From: an uncultured Lachnospiraceae bacterium
GTDB lineage: Bacteria; Bacillota; Clostridia; Lachnospirales; Lachnospiraceae
Direction of reading: 5' to 3'
NCBI GenBank assembly: GCA_902760755.1
Contig: CACWHK010000027.1
Span: 1 to 43,439, forward strand
DNA: 43,439 nucleotides
Below are positions 32,819 through 41,675 of this stretch, piece by piece. The notes below the pieces were generated by a model. That model saw nothing but the letters and a program-made list of their open reading frames with translations. It ran no database searches and was not told the DNA's origin. Position 1 is the stretch's first letter; every line of letters starts with the position of its first letter. The position numbers and the translations under genes are program-made.

Positions 32819-35800
32819 TTATTCAGATTCCTTTTGAAAGCGGAAGGAGATGAGATCGAAATCCGACCCGGGGAGGAAGATGAAGTTCACCTTACCATCA
32901 CCCTGAAATCCTTCGATCGGGAAGGTAAGGGTTTGAATCTCGTCGGAGACGGGAAACTCCACCACCTGCTTCACCACGGTATCTTCGGTGAAGAAGCGGA
33001 TGTGGATCGGGTTCACGGTCTTCCTTGCCCGTCCCGTGATGGAGACAGAGGAGACGCCGCCCCGGAAGTTCATGCCCGGGAATTCGATATCCACATTGTT
33101 TCCTATGGCGTAGATTCCGTCCTCCCGTTCCTCGTAGGTATCTCCGGTGATCATGCCGTGCTCCGTGGCGGGAAGGAGTCCGTAGGCCTTCTCCTGCCGG
33201 GTCATCCGGAAGCCGCCGAGTACCAGGCCGTGTTCAAACCGGAAGGTGAGGCTGCGTATGCCACGCAGTCTCTTTTTTAGTGTAAATGTATCCTCCTGCA
33301 GCACGTTGTACTCCGAAGGAACGGAGTAGGTGCCGGAGAAGAGCAGCTCCTCCTCGGACCATACTTCCACTGCCTCTTCGTTCCGGAAGGAGAAGAGGGA
33401 GAGGGTTAGCAGGTCGGAACCATAGTCTCCGAAGTCCACATTGTCGAAACGGATCGTGGTATCATCTCCGAAGTTCACGCTGCCACGGAAGGAAAGAAGC
33501 GCTTCCTTACTGCTTTCCGCGAACTCACAGCCGTGGACAAAGTCGTAAGGATCCAGTGTGGCGGACCCAAAGCCGGTGACGGAAAGCTCCAGATCCGAGA
33601 GGATCTCCGGGTGGTCCTTGCCGTTGTTTGCGGAAGCCACAAGCCGGAAGGCACCGTCACTGACCGCCGTTACACGGGCCCTGAACGTTTTCCGGTTGGT
33701 GGTGTCGTTCTCTAAGGCTGGCTGGTCTACCGGGTTCAGGCCGGATGTCAGATCGGGTCCGCAATCTATGGACGCATGGTTCGCCGGGTTTTGTCCGGCT
33801 GTCACGTCATTCTCTTGAATTCTTTCGATAGTGACCGCACGGCTTTCGATCCCGTCGGGGGTTACTGCCCTGAATTCTATGTCGTTGTAGGTTGCGTTCA
33901 GCGGTTCGATCCGGGCCGTAAGCTCAGCTACGGGCTGCTCCGGAGTCAGTGCCTGCCCTACCAGAGAAGCGGGAGCACAGGTGAGGGTAAGCTTTCGGAT
34001 CGGAACCTCGTTCTTGTATTCATCTGCAGGAAGCTTGTCCGACACTCTGTTTGCTTCGTCTGCTTTATCGCTTGTACCGTCCGGGGTAGTTGCATCCGGA
34101 ACACGGTAGCTGCAGCAGATGCCCTCCCGTCCCTCTGCGGGAACCGCAGGGAAGGTAAGCTCTGCGGGCATAAGCCCCGGGGATGTCACCCGGACAGTAA
34201 CCTCTCCGGGTTCCTTCGTTGCAGCCAGGATCGCCAGAAGCTTTCCGGAGAAGAGCTTCCGCGAATTGGTCTTATATTCATCATAATCGGTGCTGTCACC
34301 GTTATCCATGCCTACAAGCCGGGCAGGTCCGGCGACGGAGACGGTCATGCGGTTTCTTGCATTTCGAACCTCCCGCCCCTTCGCATCCAGCACGGAGATC
34401 TGCACAAACTGCAGGTCCTCACCGTCTGCCGCGATGTCTCTATACTCCGCATCCAGTCGGATGGATACCGGGTTTCCGAAGCTGCCGGTTTCCTCTGCTG
34501 CCAGGATGGTTCCGTCCTCGTCATAGGCTTCGGCCCGAAGTATTCCGGCCTGATACGGAATCCGAAAATGTGCCGAGAAGTCGGTATCGTGAGCCTGATC
34601 CAGCGTCTTCTCCCCAATCTGAATGGTTCCATGCTCTGCCCCGGACGAAGCTGCCGAACCATGATCAGTTTCGGCATCTCCGTGATCGGTTGCGGAATCT
34701 CCGGCTGGGGTAAAGAAGAGCGCAACCCGCGGCGCATTTGAATAGATATCCACGTCGATCATCTGCCCCTCGTTGAAGTCCCAGTAGGGGGAGATATGCA
34801 CGAAGGGGTCCGCCTCACAGGACATCCACGCAGCCTTCAGGATATAGGCCGTATCCTTGTAGAATCCGGCGGTGTCGATATGTCCGAAGAAGGAATTCTT
34901 CGAGAAGTAGGGAGTGGGCTCACCGATATAATCCCAGCCGGTCCAGATAAACTGTCCGGCGGAGAAGGGACGGTCCCGGTCATCCGTAATAAACCGGTGC
35001 ACGCTCTTCGCACCCCAGTTGGTAGAGCAGTTGTCAAGACTCGAGCACTGCCGGTCCTCGTAGGTCAGCAGCCGGTTGCTCTTCGGGAAGTGGTAGATGC
35101 CACGGCTCTGCACCGTAGACGCGGTCTCACTTCCGTAGATGCACCAGTGGGGGAACTTCGCATGATGCTCGTCATAGACGGATTCCAGATAGTTGTAGCC
35201 GGAGAGCTCGAAGACCTCCTGGGACCTTTGTGCATTCTCCCAGGCTACGAAGTTGGACGCTATGGTCGTATAGGCGTTGTGCCGCGGATCATGGCGGCGC
35301 ATGGCCTGTTCCAGCCTCTTTGCGATGGCAACGGCAGAGAGGTTGTTGGTGTCGGGGATTTCATTTCCGCAGGACCACATGATGACGGAGGGATGGTTCC
35401 GGTCCCGGCGGATCCAGGACTCCACATCCTTCTCGCACCACGCGTGGAAGAAGATGCCGTAGTCGTTCTCTGTCTTCGGCTGCTCCCACATGTCGAAGGC
35501 GTCGGAGTTGACCAGGAAGCCCATCTCGTCGCAGAGCTCCATAAGGCCTACAGCCGGCGGATTGTGGCTGGTGCGGATGGCGTTGATGCCGAGGCCCTTC
35601 AGCTTCTCCAGCTGCCGTTTCGCGGCTTTCCTGTTAAATGCGGCACCCAACGCGCCAAGATCATGGTGCATGCAGGCACCGTTGATTTTAAGATGTCTTC
35701 CGTTCAGGAAGAAGCCCTCGTCCGGCGTGAATCGGATGGTACGAAGGCCGATCCTCTGTGTGCCGGAATCACGTACGGTACCACAGCACCGTACGGAGGA

Positions 35801-36589
35801 TTCCAGCGTGTAGAGGTAGGGGTTGTCGATATCCCAGCAGGTGGCGCCATCAAGGTTCAGAACCTGGGTGTTCAGGACCCTGTTCGGATCACTTGAATTG
35901 AGGAGGGGAACGCCTGCCTCCCGGATATCGGAAGAAGCTGAGGTTGCAACGATGGTTCCCTCTGCGTCCTTAAGGACGTGGCAGACCTCCACCGCTGCGT
36001 CTTCGGAGGCAGTAACCTCCGTGTCTATGGTGAGGCGGAAGGGCATGCCATTCCGCACTGTGGTGTCTTCGCCTGAGGGATTCCCGGTCTCGGTCACCGG
36101 CTCCGCATGCACATACACACCGCCTTCGGGGATATGCATCGGATCCTTCGAAAGAAGCCATACATCCCGGAAGATGCCGGCACCGGAATACCAGCGGGTG
36201 TTGGGACTGCGGTAGTCCACATGGATGAGCAGAACATTTTCGCCCTGCTTCTGATACGGGGTAAGATCTACCTCGAAGGAGGTATAGCCGTAGGGCCAGA
36301 AGAAGATCTTCTCACCGTTCAGATACACCGTAGTCCGCATATAAACGCCTTCGAAGAAGACGGAATTCGACCTGGATGCATCCAGCGTCAGGGCCCTTCG
36401 GTAGAGGCCGACGGAGGAGCGGTAGAGATCATTTACGTTTGTGATCATCCAGTCATGGGGGATATCCACGGGACGGAACAAGGGGGCGTCGCCGTTAGGC
36501 ATGGTTTCGGACATACCAAGAACCGCCTCGGCCGCAAAGCCGGGCGCGCATTCCGCAAATTCCCATCCGTTGTTGATCAGCGTTCGCAT
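32819..36589 (-). CDS. Glycoside hydrolase family 2, beta-galactosidase-like
   Basis: Large exo-glycosidase of 1256 residues with no signal peptide. The N-terminal sugar-binding domain (about 5-155) has RPVDIPHDW and NTRWYSGAGIFRDVW. The catalytic barrel contains INAIRTSHNPP, the acid/base Glu410 in WSCGNEIPD and the nucleophile Glu488 in YGSETAST, 78 residues apart as expected. FIWTGWDYIGEPTPY follows. Activity may be on beta-galactosides, glucuronides or similar substrates; the sequence does not decide. The C-terminal half holds several beta-sandwich-like domains separated by polar inserts near 630-655 and 840-960. AAGGAA precedes ATG on the minus strand. It converges on the lipoprotein gene. 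Confidence 0.92.
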   Translation of the reverse strand: MRTLINNGWEFAECAPGFAAEAVLGMSETMPNGDAPLFRPVDIPHDWMITNVNDLYRSSVGLYRRALTLDASRSNSVFFEGVYMRTTVYLNGEKIFFWPYGYTSFEVDLTPYQKQGENVLLIHVDYRSPNTRWYSGAGIFRDVWLLSKDPMHIPEGGVYVHAEPVTETGNPSGEDTTVRNGMPFRLTIDTEVTASEDAAVEVCHVLKDAEGTIVATSASSDIREAGVPLLNSSDPNRVLNTQVLNLDGATCWDIDNPYLYTLESSVRCCGTVRDSGTQRIGLRTIRFTPDEGFFLNGRHLKINGACMHHDLGALGAAFNRKAAKRQLEKLKGLGINAIRTSHNPPAVGLMELCDEMGFLVNSDAFDMWEQPKTENDYGIFFHAWCEKDVESWIRRDRNHPSVIMWSCGNEIPDTNNLSAVAIAKRLEQAMRRHDPRHNAYTTIASNFVAWENAQRSQEVFELSGYNYLESVYDEHHAKFPHWCIYGSETASTVQSRGIYHFPKSNRLLTYEDRQCSSLDNCSTNWGAKSVHRFITDDRDRPFSAGQFIWTGWDYIGEPTPYFSKNSFFGHIDTAGFYKDTAYILKAAWMSCEADPFVHISPYWDFNEGQMIDVDIYSNAPRVALFFTPAGDSATDHGDAETDHGSAASSGAEHGTIQIGEKTLDQAHDTDFSAHFRIPYQAGILRAEAYDEDGTILAAEETGSFGNPVSIRLDAEYRDIAADGEDLQFVQISVLDAKGREVRNARNRMTVSVAGPARLVGMDNGDSTDYDEYKTNSRKLFSGKLLAILAATKEPGEVTVRVTSPGLMPAELTFPAVPAEGREGICCSYRVPDATTPDGTSDKADEANRVSDKLPADEYKNEVPIRKLTLTCAPASLVGQALTPEQPVAELTARIEPLNATYNDIEFRAVTPDGIESRAVTIERIQENDVTAGQNPANHASIDCGPDLTSGLNPVDQPALENDTTNRKTFRARVTAVSDGAFRLVASANNGKDHPEILSDLELSVTGFGSATLDPYDFVHGCEFAESSKEALLSFRGSVNFGDDTTIRFDNVDFGDYGSDLLTLSLFSFRNEEAVEVWSEEELLFSGTYSVPSEYNVLQEDTFTLKKRLRGIRSLTFRFEHGLVLGGFRMTRQEKAYGLLPATEHGMITGDTYEEREDGIYAIGNNVDIEFPGMNFRGGVSSVSITGRARKTVNPIHIRFFTEDTVVKQVVEFPVSDEIQTLTFPIEGFQGDGKVNFIFLPGSDFDLISFRFQKESE

Positions 36590-36678
36590 CAGGGTTCCTT
36601 TCCACGCAGAGCTTATCTCTTATATACCACTATTTTATACGTCCCCTTCGTCTCCGTCTACATGGAGAATTCGAACGT

Positions 36679-36710
36679 GTTTGCCACGGAAAAGAGACTA
36701 ATTGGCAAAC
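36679..36710. promoter_or_regulatory. Inverted repeat between divergent GH2 and EAL genes
   Basis: GTTTGCCA (36679-36686) and TGGCAAAC (36703-36710) form a perfect 8-base inverted repeat with 16 bases between the arms, just upstream of a weak promoter-like pair (TTGCGC 36718-36723, TAGAAT 36741-36746). A possible repressor site for one or both divergent genes. Confidence 0.4.
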
Positions 36711-36780
36711 GAAAAGATTGCGCTTACTTGGGGATTATAGTAGAATAAATGTGGGTGATTTTACACTTTTGGAGAATTAT

Positions 36781-39700
36781 ATGGAGAGATACCATTTTAA
36801 ACCAACGGAGCATGCGGTGCTTGCAGCCAGCATGATCCCATATGCGATCTATCAGTACCTGGATAAGAGGATCGTTACGGTTCTCCTGTCCGAGGGCTTT
36901 CTTCGTGCGTACAAACTGGACGTGGATGAGGATGCCTATGCGCTGATGGATAATAATATGTACCGGGATGTGCATCCGGATGATGTGGCGCGTATCTCGG
37001 AAGAGGCCATTCGCTTTGCGGAAAGTGAAAACGAGGTCTACAACGTGGCTTATCGTATCCGGATCGGCGGGGATTACTATGTGATCCATGCCATCGGACG
37101 GCATTTCTGTCCGGAGGAGGGTGTGCATCTCCTCCAGATCTGGTACGTGAATGAAGGCCCGTATATCGGAAATGACGTATTCCATGATGATTCCCTGACG
37201 AAGAATTACAGTATCGCGCTGTATGAGTCTTCGCTGCAAAGACAGTCGAATTATGATACGCTGACAGGCCTTCCGAACATGACCTACTTCAATGAGCTGG
37301 CGAAGGAAGCGCGGGACAAGGCACATGCGGCGTCGAAGCACTGCTCGATCTGCTTTGCCAATCTGAACGGTATGCGCTATTACAACAAGAAGTTCGGCTT
37401 TGCGGAAGGAGACCGGCTCTTAAAGCTCTTCGCGGATCTTCTGATCAAGTATTTCGGTAAGATGAATTCCTGCCGGATCGCACAGGATAACTATGTATTC
37501 TTTGCGCTTTCGGACCATCTGGAGAAGACGCTGGACAGTCTTATCATGGAGTTTGAGGTAATGACCGGGAAGCGGGGAGTATCCGTTCGCGTCGGCATTT
37601 ACCCGGATACCATGGGTGTCGTGGAGACGAGTCTTGCCTGTGACCGTGCGAAGTATGCCTGCAATACCATCCATGATCTGAACCATTCGGCCTATGTCCG
37701 GTTTGATCAGTCCATGCATGAATCGGAAACCAATAAGCAGTACGTGATCGATCATCTGGATCAGGCCCTGGAGGAGGGCTGGATCCAGGCGTACTTCCAG
37801 CCCATCGTCCGGACTGCCAACGGCAGGGTGTGTGACGAAGAGGCTCTGGCCCGCTGGATCGATCCGGTGAAGGGTATGCTTTCTCCGGCGGAGTTTATTC
37901 CGGTGCTGGAGGATGCCAAGCTGATCTACAAGGTGGATCTTCGCATGGTGGATCTGGTCCTGCAGAAGCTGAAGGATCAGGCAGCCGCAGGCTTTTATCT
38001 GGTGCCGAATTCCGTGAATCTGTCACGGACGGACTTCGATGCCTGTGATATGGTGGAGGAGATCTGCAAACGTGTGGATGCCTCCGGCCTTCCCAGAAGA
38101 CTTCTTACCATCGAGGTAACCGAGAGCGTTGTCGGAAGTGATTTCGAATTCATGAAGAAGCAGGTGGAGCGGTTCCGCAGCCAGGGCTTTCGTGTCTGGA
38201 TGGATGACTTCGGCAGCGGCTATTCCTCCCTGGATGTGCTGCAGAACATCCATTTTGATGTGATCAAGTTGGATATGCGGTTCATGAAGCAGTTCAACAA
38301 TGATGAGAAGAGCCGTGTGATCATTACGGAGCTGATGAAGATGGCCTTCGGTCTCGGGATCGAGACGGTGACCGAGGGCGTGGAGCGTGAGGATCAGGTG
38401 CAGTTCCTGTCTGAGGTTGGCTGCACCAGACTGCAGGGATATTACTACTGCAAGCCGGTTCCGCTGGCAGAGATCATTAAGAGAAATGAAGAAGGACGGC
38501 AGATCGGCTTCGAGAACCCGGAGGAGTCTGAGTACTACGGAGCTCTGGGCCGGATCAATCTCTATGATGCTACGACTATGACCAGTGAGGATCTGACGGC
38601 ACCCGGTCAGTATTTCAATACACTTCCCATGGCAGTTCTTTCCGTGCAGGGCTCCATTGTGTCCATACACCGGTGCAACAGCGCCTATCGGAAGTTCATG
38701 ATGGATACCTTTAAGAAGGTGAGTGATGAGACTCCGGCGGATATGAGAGAATTCCGGAATGGCGTCGGTTCGGCCTTCGGACGGGCAGTGCTTCAGTGTG
38801 CAAAGGACGGAAATCAGGCCTTTGTGGATGAACGTCTTACATCCGATACCACGATCCATGCCATGATCCGGAGGATTGCAACGAATCCGGTGACCGGCGT
38901 TACTGCCTGCAACGTGGTTGTGCTTGGTGTGATCAGGGATACGGGACAGGGCGTCACCTATGCGGATATCGCCAACAGCCTTTCATCGGATTATCTGTAT
39001 CTATATTATGTAAACCTGGAGACGGAGGCCTTCACGGAGTACGCTCCGAATTCCACAGACTCGGATCTGACCGTAGAACGTCATGGAACGGACTTCTTTG
39101 AAGCGAGTCTTCGGGATGCGGTGGGCGCCATAGCCCCCGAGGATCTGGAGCGGTTCTGCGTGACATTTACGAAGGCGCAGGTGCTGCACGATATTGATGA
39201 GAATGGTGCGTTTACCATTACCTACCAGCTTCGGGTACATCAGAGGCCTCCGATGTATGTGCATATGAAGGCGGTTCGTATGAGCCGGGACCCGAACCAT
39301 CTGATCATCGGTGTCAGCAATATCGACGCCCAGATGAAGACGCAGGAGGACTTAAAGCAGCTGCGGGAGGAGCGGATCTCTCTTACCAGACTGACGGCTC
39401 TGTCCGGGAATTATATCGCGGTTTATGTTGTGGATCCGGAGACGGAAGTGTATTCTGAGTATGCGGCAACCAGTGACTATGACGGACTGGATATTGCCAA
39501 GAAAGGGAAGGACTTCTTCGCCAATTCCATAACGGACAGTTACCGGGCAATCTTCCCGGAGGATCAGGAGCTGTTCCGGGAAATGTTCACGAAGGAACGG
39601 GTGTACGCGGAGATTGAGGAGAACGGTGTCTTCCTGATCAACTATCGTCTGATGATCGACGGGAAGCCCTCTTACGTCTGCCTTAAGGCAGCAGAGGTGC

Positions 39701-39807
39701 AGGAGCAGTCCGGACCGAAGCTGATCATCGGTGTCAGTGATGTGGATTCTCAGGTTCGAAGGGATCTGGAGTTCCTGAGGAAGAAGCGGGAACAGCAGGA
39801 AGAATAA
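36781..39807 (+). CDS. PAS/degenerate GGDEF/EAL/PAS-like cyclic-di-GMP phosphodiesterase
   Basis: About 1008 residues, soluble. Residues 1-130 resemble a PAS sensor. A GGDEF-type domain follows (LTGLPN near 160), but the signature is AQDNY at 234-238, so no cyclase activity is expected. The EAL domain keeps EALAR at 354-358, the EVTES segment, DDFGSG at 475-480, the IKLD lysine and TEGVE, so hydrolysis of cyclic-di-GMP looks possible. About 614-730 is another PAS-like region, and two similar modules follow at about 735-848 and 873-988, each ending in IIGVS(N/D). ATG 36781 has GGAG at 36770-36773; the frame is open to an earlier TTG without support. Confidence 0.9.
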   Translation: MERYHFKPTEHAVLAASMIPYAIYQYLDKRIVTVLLSEGFLRAYKLDVDEDAYALMDNNMYRDVHPDDVARISEEAIRFAESENEVYNVAYRIRIGGDYYVIHAIGRHFCPEEGVHLLQIWYVNEGPYIGNDVFHDDSLTKNYSIALYESSLQRQSNYDTLTGLPNMTYFNELAKEARDKAHAASKHCSICFANLNGMRYYNKKFGFAEGDRLLKLFADLLIKYFGKMNSCRIAQDNYVFFALSDHLEKTLDSLIMEFEVMTGKRGVSVRVGIYPDTMGVVETSLACDRAKYACNTIHDLNHSAYVRFDQSMHESETNKQYVIDHLDQALEEGWIQAYFQPIVRTANGRVCDEEALARWIDPVKGMLSPAEFIPVLEDAKLIYKVDLRMVDLVLQKLKDQAAAGFYLVPNSVNLSRTDFDACDMVEEICKRVDASGLPRRLLTIEVTESVVGSDFEFMKKQVERFRSQGFRVWMDDFGSGYSSLDVLQNIHFDVIKLDMRFMKQFNNDEKSRVIITELMKMAFGLGIETVTEGVEREDQVQFLSEVGCTRLQGYYYCKPVPLAEIIKRNEEGRQIGFENPEESEYYGALGRINLYDATTMTSEDLTAPGQYFNTLPMAVLSVQGSIVSIHRCNSAYRKFMMDTFKKVSDETPADMREFRNGVGSAFGRAVLQCAKDGNQAFVDERLTSDTTIHAMIRRIATNPVTGVTACNVVVLGVIRDTGQGVTYADIANSLSSDYLYLYYVNLETEAFTEYAPNSTDSDLTVERHGTDFFEASLRDAVGAIAPEDLERFCVTFTKAQVLHDIDENGAFTITYQLRVHQRPPMYVHMKAVRMSRDPNHLIIGVSNIDAQMKTQEDLKQLREERISLTRLTALSGNYIAVYVVDPETEVYSEYAATSDYDGLDIAKKGKDFFANSITDSYRAIFPEDQELFREMFTKERVYAEIEENGVFLINYRLMIDGKPSYVCLKAAEVQEQSGPKLIIGVSDVDSQVRRDLEFLRKKREQQEE

Positions 39808-39822
39808 AACAAGCATAAGAAT

Positions 39823-39861
39823 AAAACAGCATGTCACTTTACAAAGTGGCATGCTGTTTTT
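39823..39861. terminator. Bidirectional terminator between EAL gene and hydA
   Basis: A 17-pair stem (39823-39839 with 39844-39860, one G-T pair) has A and T runs on both sides and serves the convergent genes on either strand. Confidence 0.9.
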
Positions 39862-39888
39862 GTTTGTGTTAGTTCGGTTTATGCCTGT

Positions 39889-41655
39889 TTAGTTAAAGCC
39901 TTCTCTGGCAGCATAGGTGGTATGCAATAACTTATGTGCCTTGTGAGAATTGGGAGCCCCCAGGAACTTATCATAAAGCTCCACGATCTGCGGATTGTTG
40001 TGGGACTGACGAACCGTCTGTTTCTCATCCTCAGAGTAGAGGGCCTTTGCGCGCTTCTCCTTATAGGTATCGATGATATCATCATCCTCGTTCGGAAGGA
40101 AGCAGGGCCGTACATACGGCTGTCCGCCACCGTTGATGCACCCGCCCGGGCAGCCCATGATCTCGATGAACTGATACTTGGACTTGCCTGCACGGATCTC
40201 ATCCAGCAGGACCTTCGCGGACTTCATGCCGGAAGCGATGGCCACATTTACGGTGGTTCCGTTGATGTCCAGGGTTGCCTCGCGGATACCTGCGTCATGG
40301 CCGCGAACCTCTTCAAATGTGATGCTGTCCTTCTCCTTACCGGTGAGCTTGAAGTAAACCGTACGGAGTGCTGCCTCCATAACACCGCCGGTGACACCGA
40401 AGATTACGCCGGCACCGGAGTAGTCGCCCATGATATCCTGATCCCATTCCTCCTCCGGAAGACGGGTGAACATGATACCGCTTCGCTTGATCATCTTGGC
40501 CAGCTCGCGGGTGGTGATGACAGCATCCACATCCGGAATACCGTTCACCTTAAGCTGCTCGCGCTGACGCTCGAACTTCTTGGCGATACACGGCATAACG
40601 GATACCACGAAGATATCCTTCGGATCGATTCCGTTTTGCTCTGCCCAGTAAGACTTGATGATGGCTCCCTGCATCTCGTGAGGAGATTTGCAGGAGGAAA
40701 GGTGCGGAAGCAGATCCTCGTAATTGTACTCTGCATAGTTTACCCAGCCCGGAGAACAGGAGGTGATCATGGGAAGGATCCCGCCGTTCTGGATGCGGCT
40801 GATCAGCTCGTGACCTTCCTCCATGATGGTAAGGTCTGCGCCGAAGTTTACGTCATAAACCTTCTCGAAGCCAAGACGACGCAGGGCTGCGATCATCTTG
40901 CCCGTGACCGGTGTACCTACCGGATAGCCGAACTCTTCGCCCAGAGCTGCACGAACCGCAGGGGCTGCCTGCACGATCACATGCTTGCCGGACTTAAAGG
41001 CTTCGTCTACCAGCGGGATCTCGGAGTGCTCCATAAGAGCGCCGGTGGGACATACATTTACGCACTGGCCGCACTGGATACAGGGAGAATCCGCAAAGCT
41101 GCGGTTCTCTGCCGGAGATACAACGGTGTTGAAGCCGCGGTTCTCGAAGCCCAGGATTCCCAGACCGTGTGCGTTCTGGCAGCGGGCTACGCAGCGACCG
41201 CAGAGGATACACTTGGAGGTGTCCCGTACCAGGGCCGGTGCCAGCTGATCCAGATAAGTTTTGGAGTGAGAGCCTGCAAAGGCGTCGTCCCGTGCTCCGG
41301 TCAGCTTTGCCACATGCAGCAGCTCACAGTATTCATTCTTTTCGCACTGCTGGCAGTTCTTGTTATGGTTGGACAGCAGCAGCTCCACGCTTTCTCTTCT
41401 TGCTTCCACGGCAGCGGGGGAGGAGATACGAACCTCCATGCCCTCGGATACCGGGTATACACAGCTGGCTACCAGACCTCTTGCGCCTGTGGCCTCTACG
41501 AGGCAGACGCGGCAGGAGCCCAGGTTGCACTCGCCGTGGTTGAAGGTGCAGAGGGACGGGATCTCATACCCGCAGCTCTTTGCAGCCTCCAGAATAGTCA
41601 TTCCCTCTTCGACTTCGTAAGGGATTCCTTCGATTTTGATGTTGATCTTAGCCAT
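39889..41655 (-). CDS. hydA: [FeFe]-hydrogenase catalytic subunit, HydABC type
   Basis: Makes or consumes H2 as part of an NAD-linked, possibly electron-bifurcating complex. About 588 residues. The N terminus has a [2Fe-2S] domain (Cys36, 44, 49 and later Cys65), a His-Cys cluster segment (HNKNCQQC) and two [4Fe-4S] motifs (CILCGRC, CIQCGQC). H-cluster signatures are TSCSPGW at 298-304, MPCIAKKFE at 354-362 and MGCPGGC at 500-506. The start was set at the Met of MAKINIK because GGAGGA precedes it on the minus strand; the frame is open 27 codons further upstream, into hydB. hydB lies 20 bases upstream. Confidence 0.95.
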   Translation of the reverse strand: MAKINIKIEGIPYEVEEGMTILEAAKSCGYEIPSLCTFNHGECNLGSCRVCLVEATGARGLVASCVYPVSEGMEVRISSPAAVEARRESVELLLSNHNKNCQQCEKNEYCELLHVAKLTGARDDAFAGSHSKTYLDQLAPALVRDTSKCILCGRCVARCQNAHGLGILGFENRGFNTVVSPAENRSFADSPCIQCGQCVNVCPTGALMEHSEIPLVDEAFKSGKHVIVQAAPAVRAALGEEFGYPVGTPVTGKMIAALRRLGFEKVYDVNFGADLTIMEEGHELISRIQNGGILPMITSCSPGWVNYAEYNYEDLLPHLSSCKSPHEMQGAIIKSYWAEQNGIDPKDIFVVSVMPCIAKKFERQREQLKVNGIPDVDAVITTRELAKMIKRSGIMFTRLPEEEWDQDIMGDYSGAGVIFGVTGGVMEAALRTVYFKLTGKEKDSITFEEVRGHDAGIREATLDINGTTVNVAIASGMKSAKVLLDEIRAGKSKYQFIEIMGCPGGCINGGGQPYVRPCFLPNEDDDIIDTYKEKRAKALYSEDEKQTVRQSHNNPQIVELYDKFLGAPNSHKAHKLLHTTYAAREGFN

Positions 41656-41675
41656 AAGTCTTTCCTCCTCCCTTA

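Noticed and set aside
36718-36780. Upstream TTG start for the EAL protein
   Set aside because: No ribosome site, and it overlaps a promoter-like sequence; ATG 36781 has GGAG.
40750-40770. Ser in the first hydrogenase H-cluster motif (TSCSPGW rather than TSCCPGW)
   Set aside because: This position is variable in the published family pattern and I recall the serine form in clostridial NAD-linked enzymes, so it is not evidence of inactivity.
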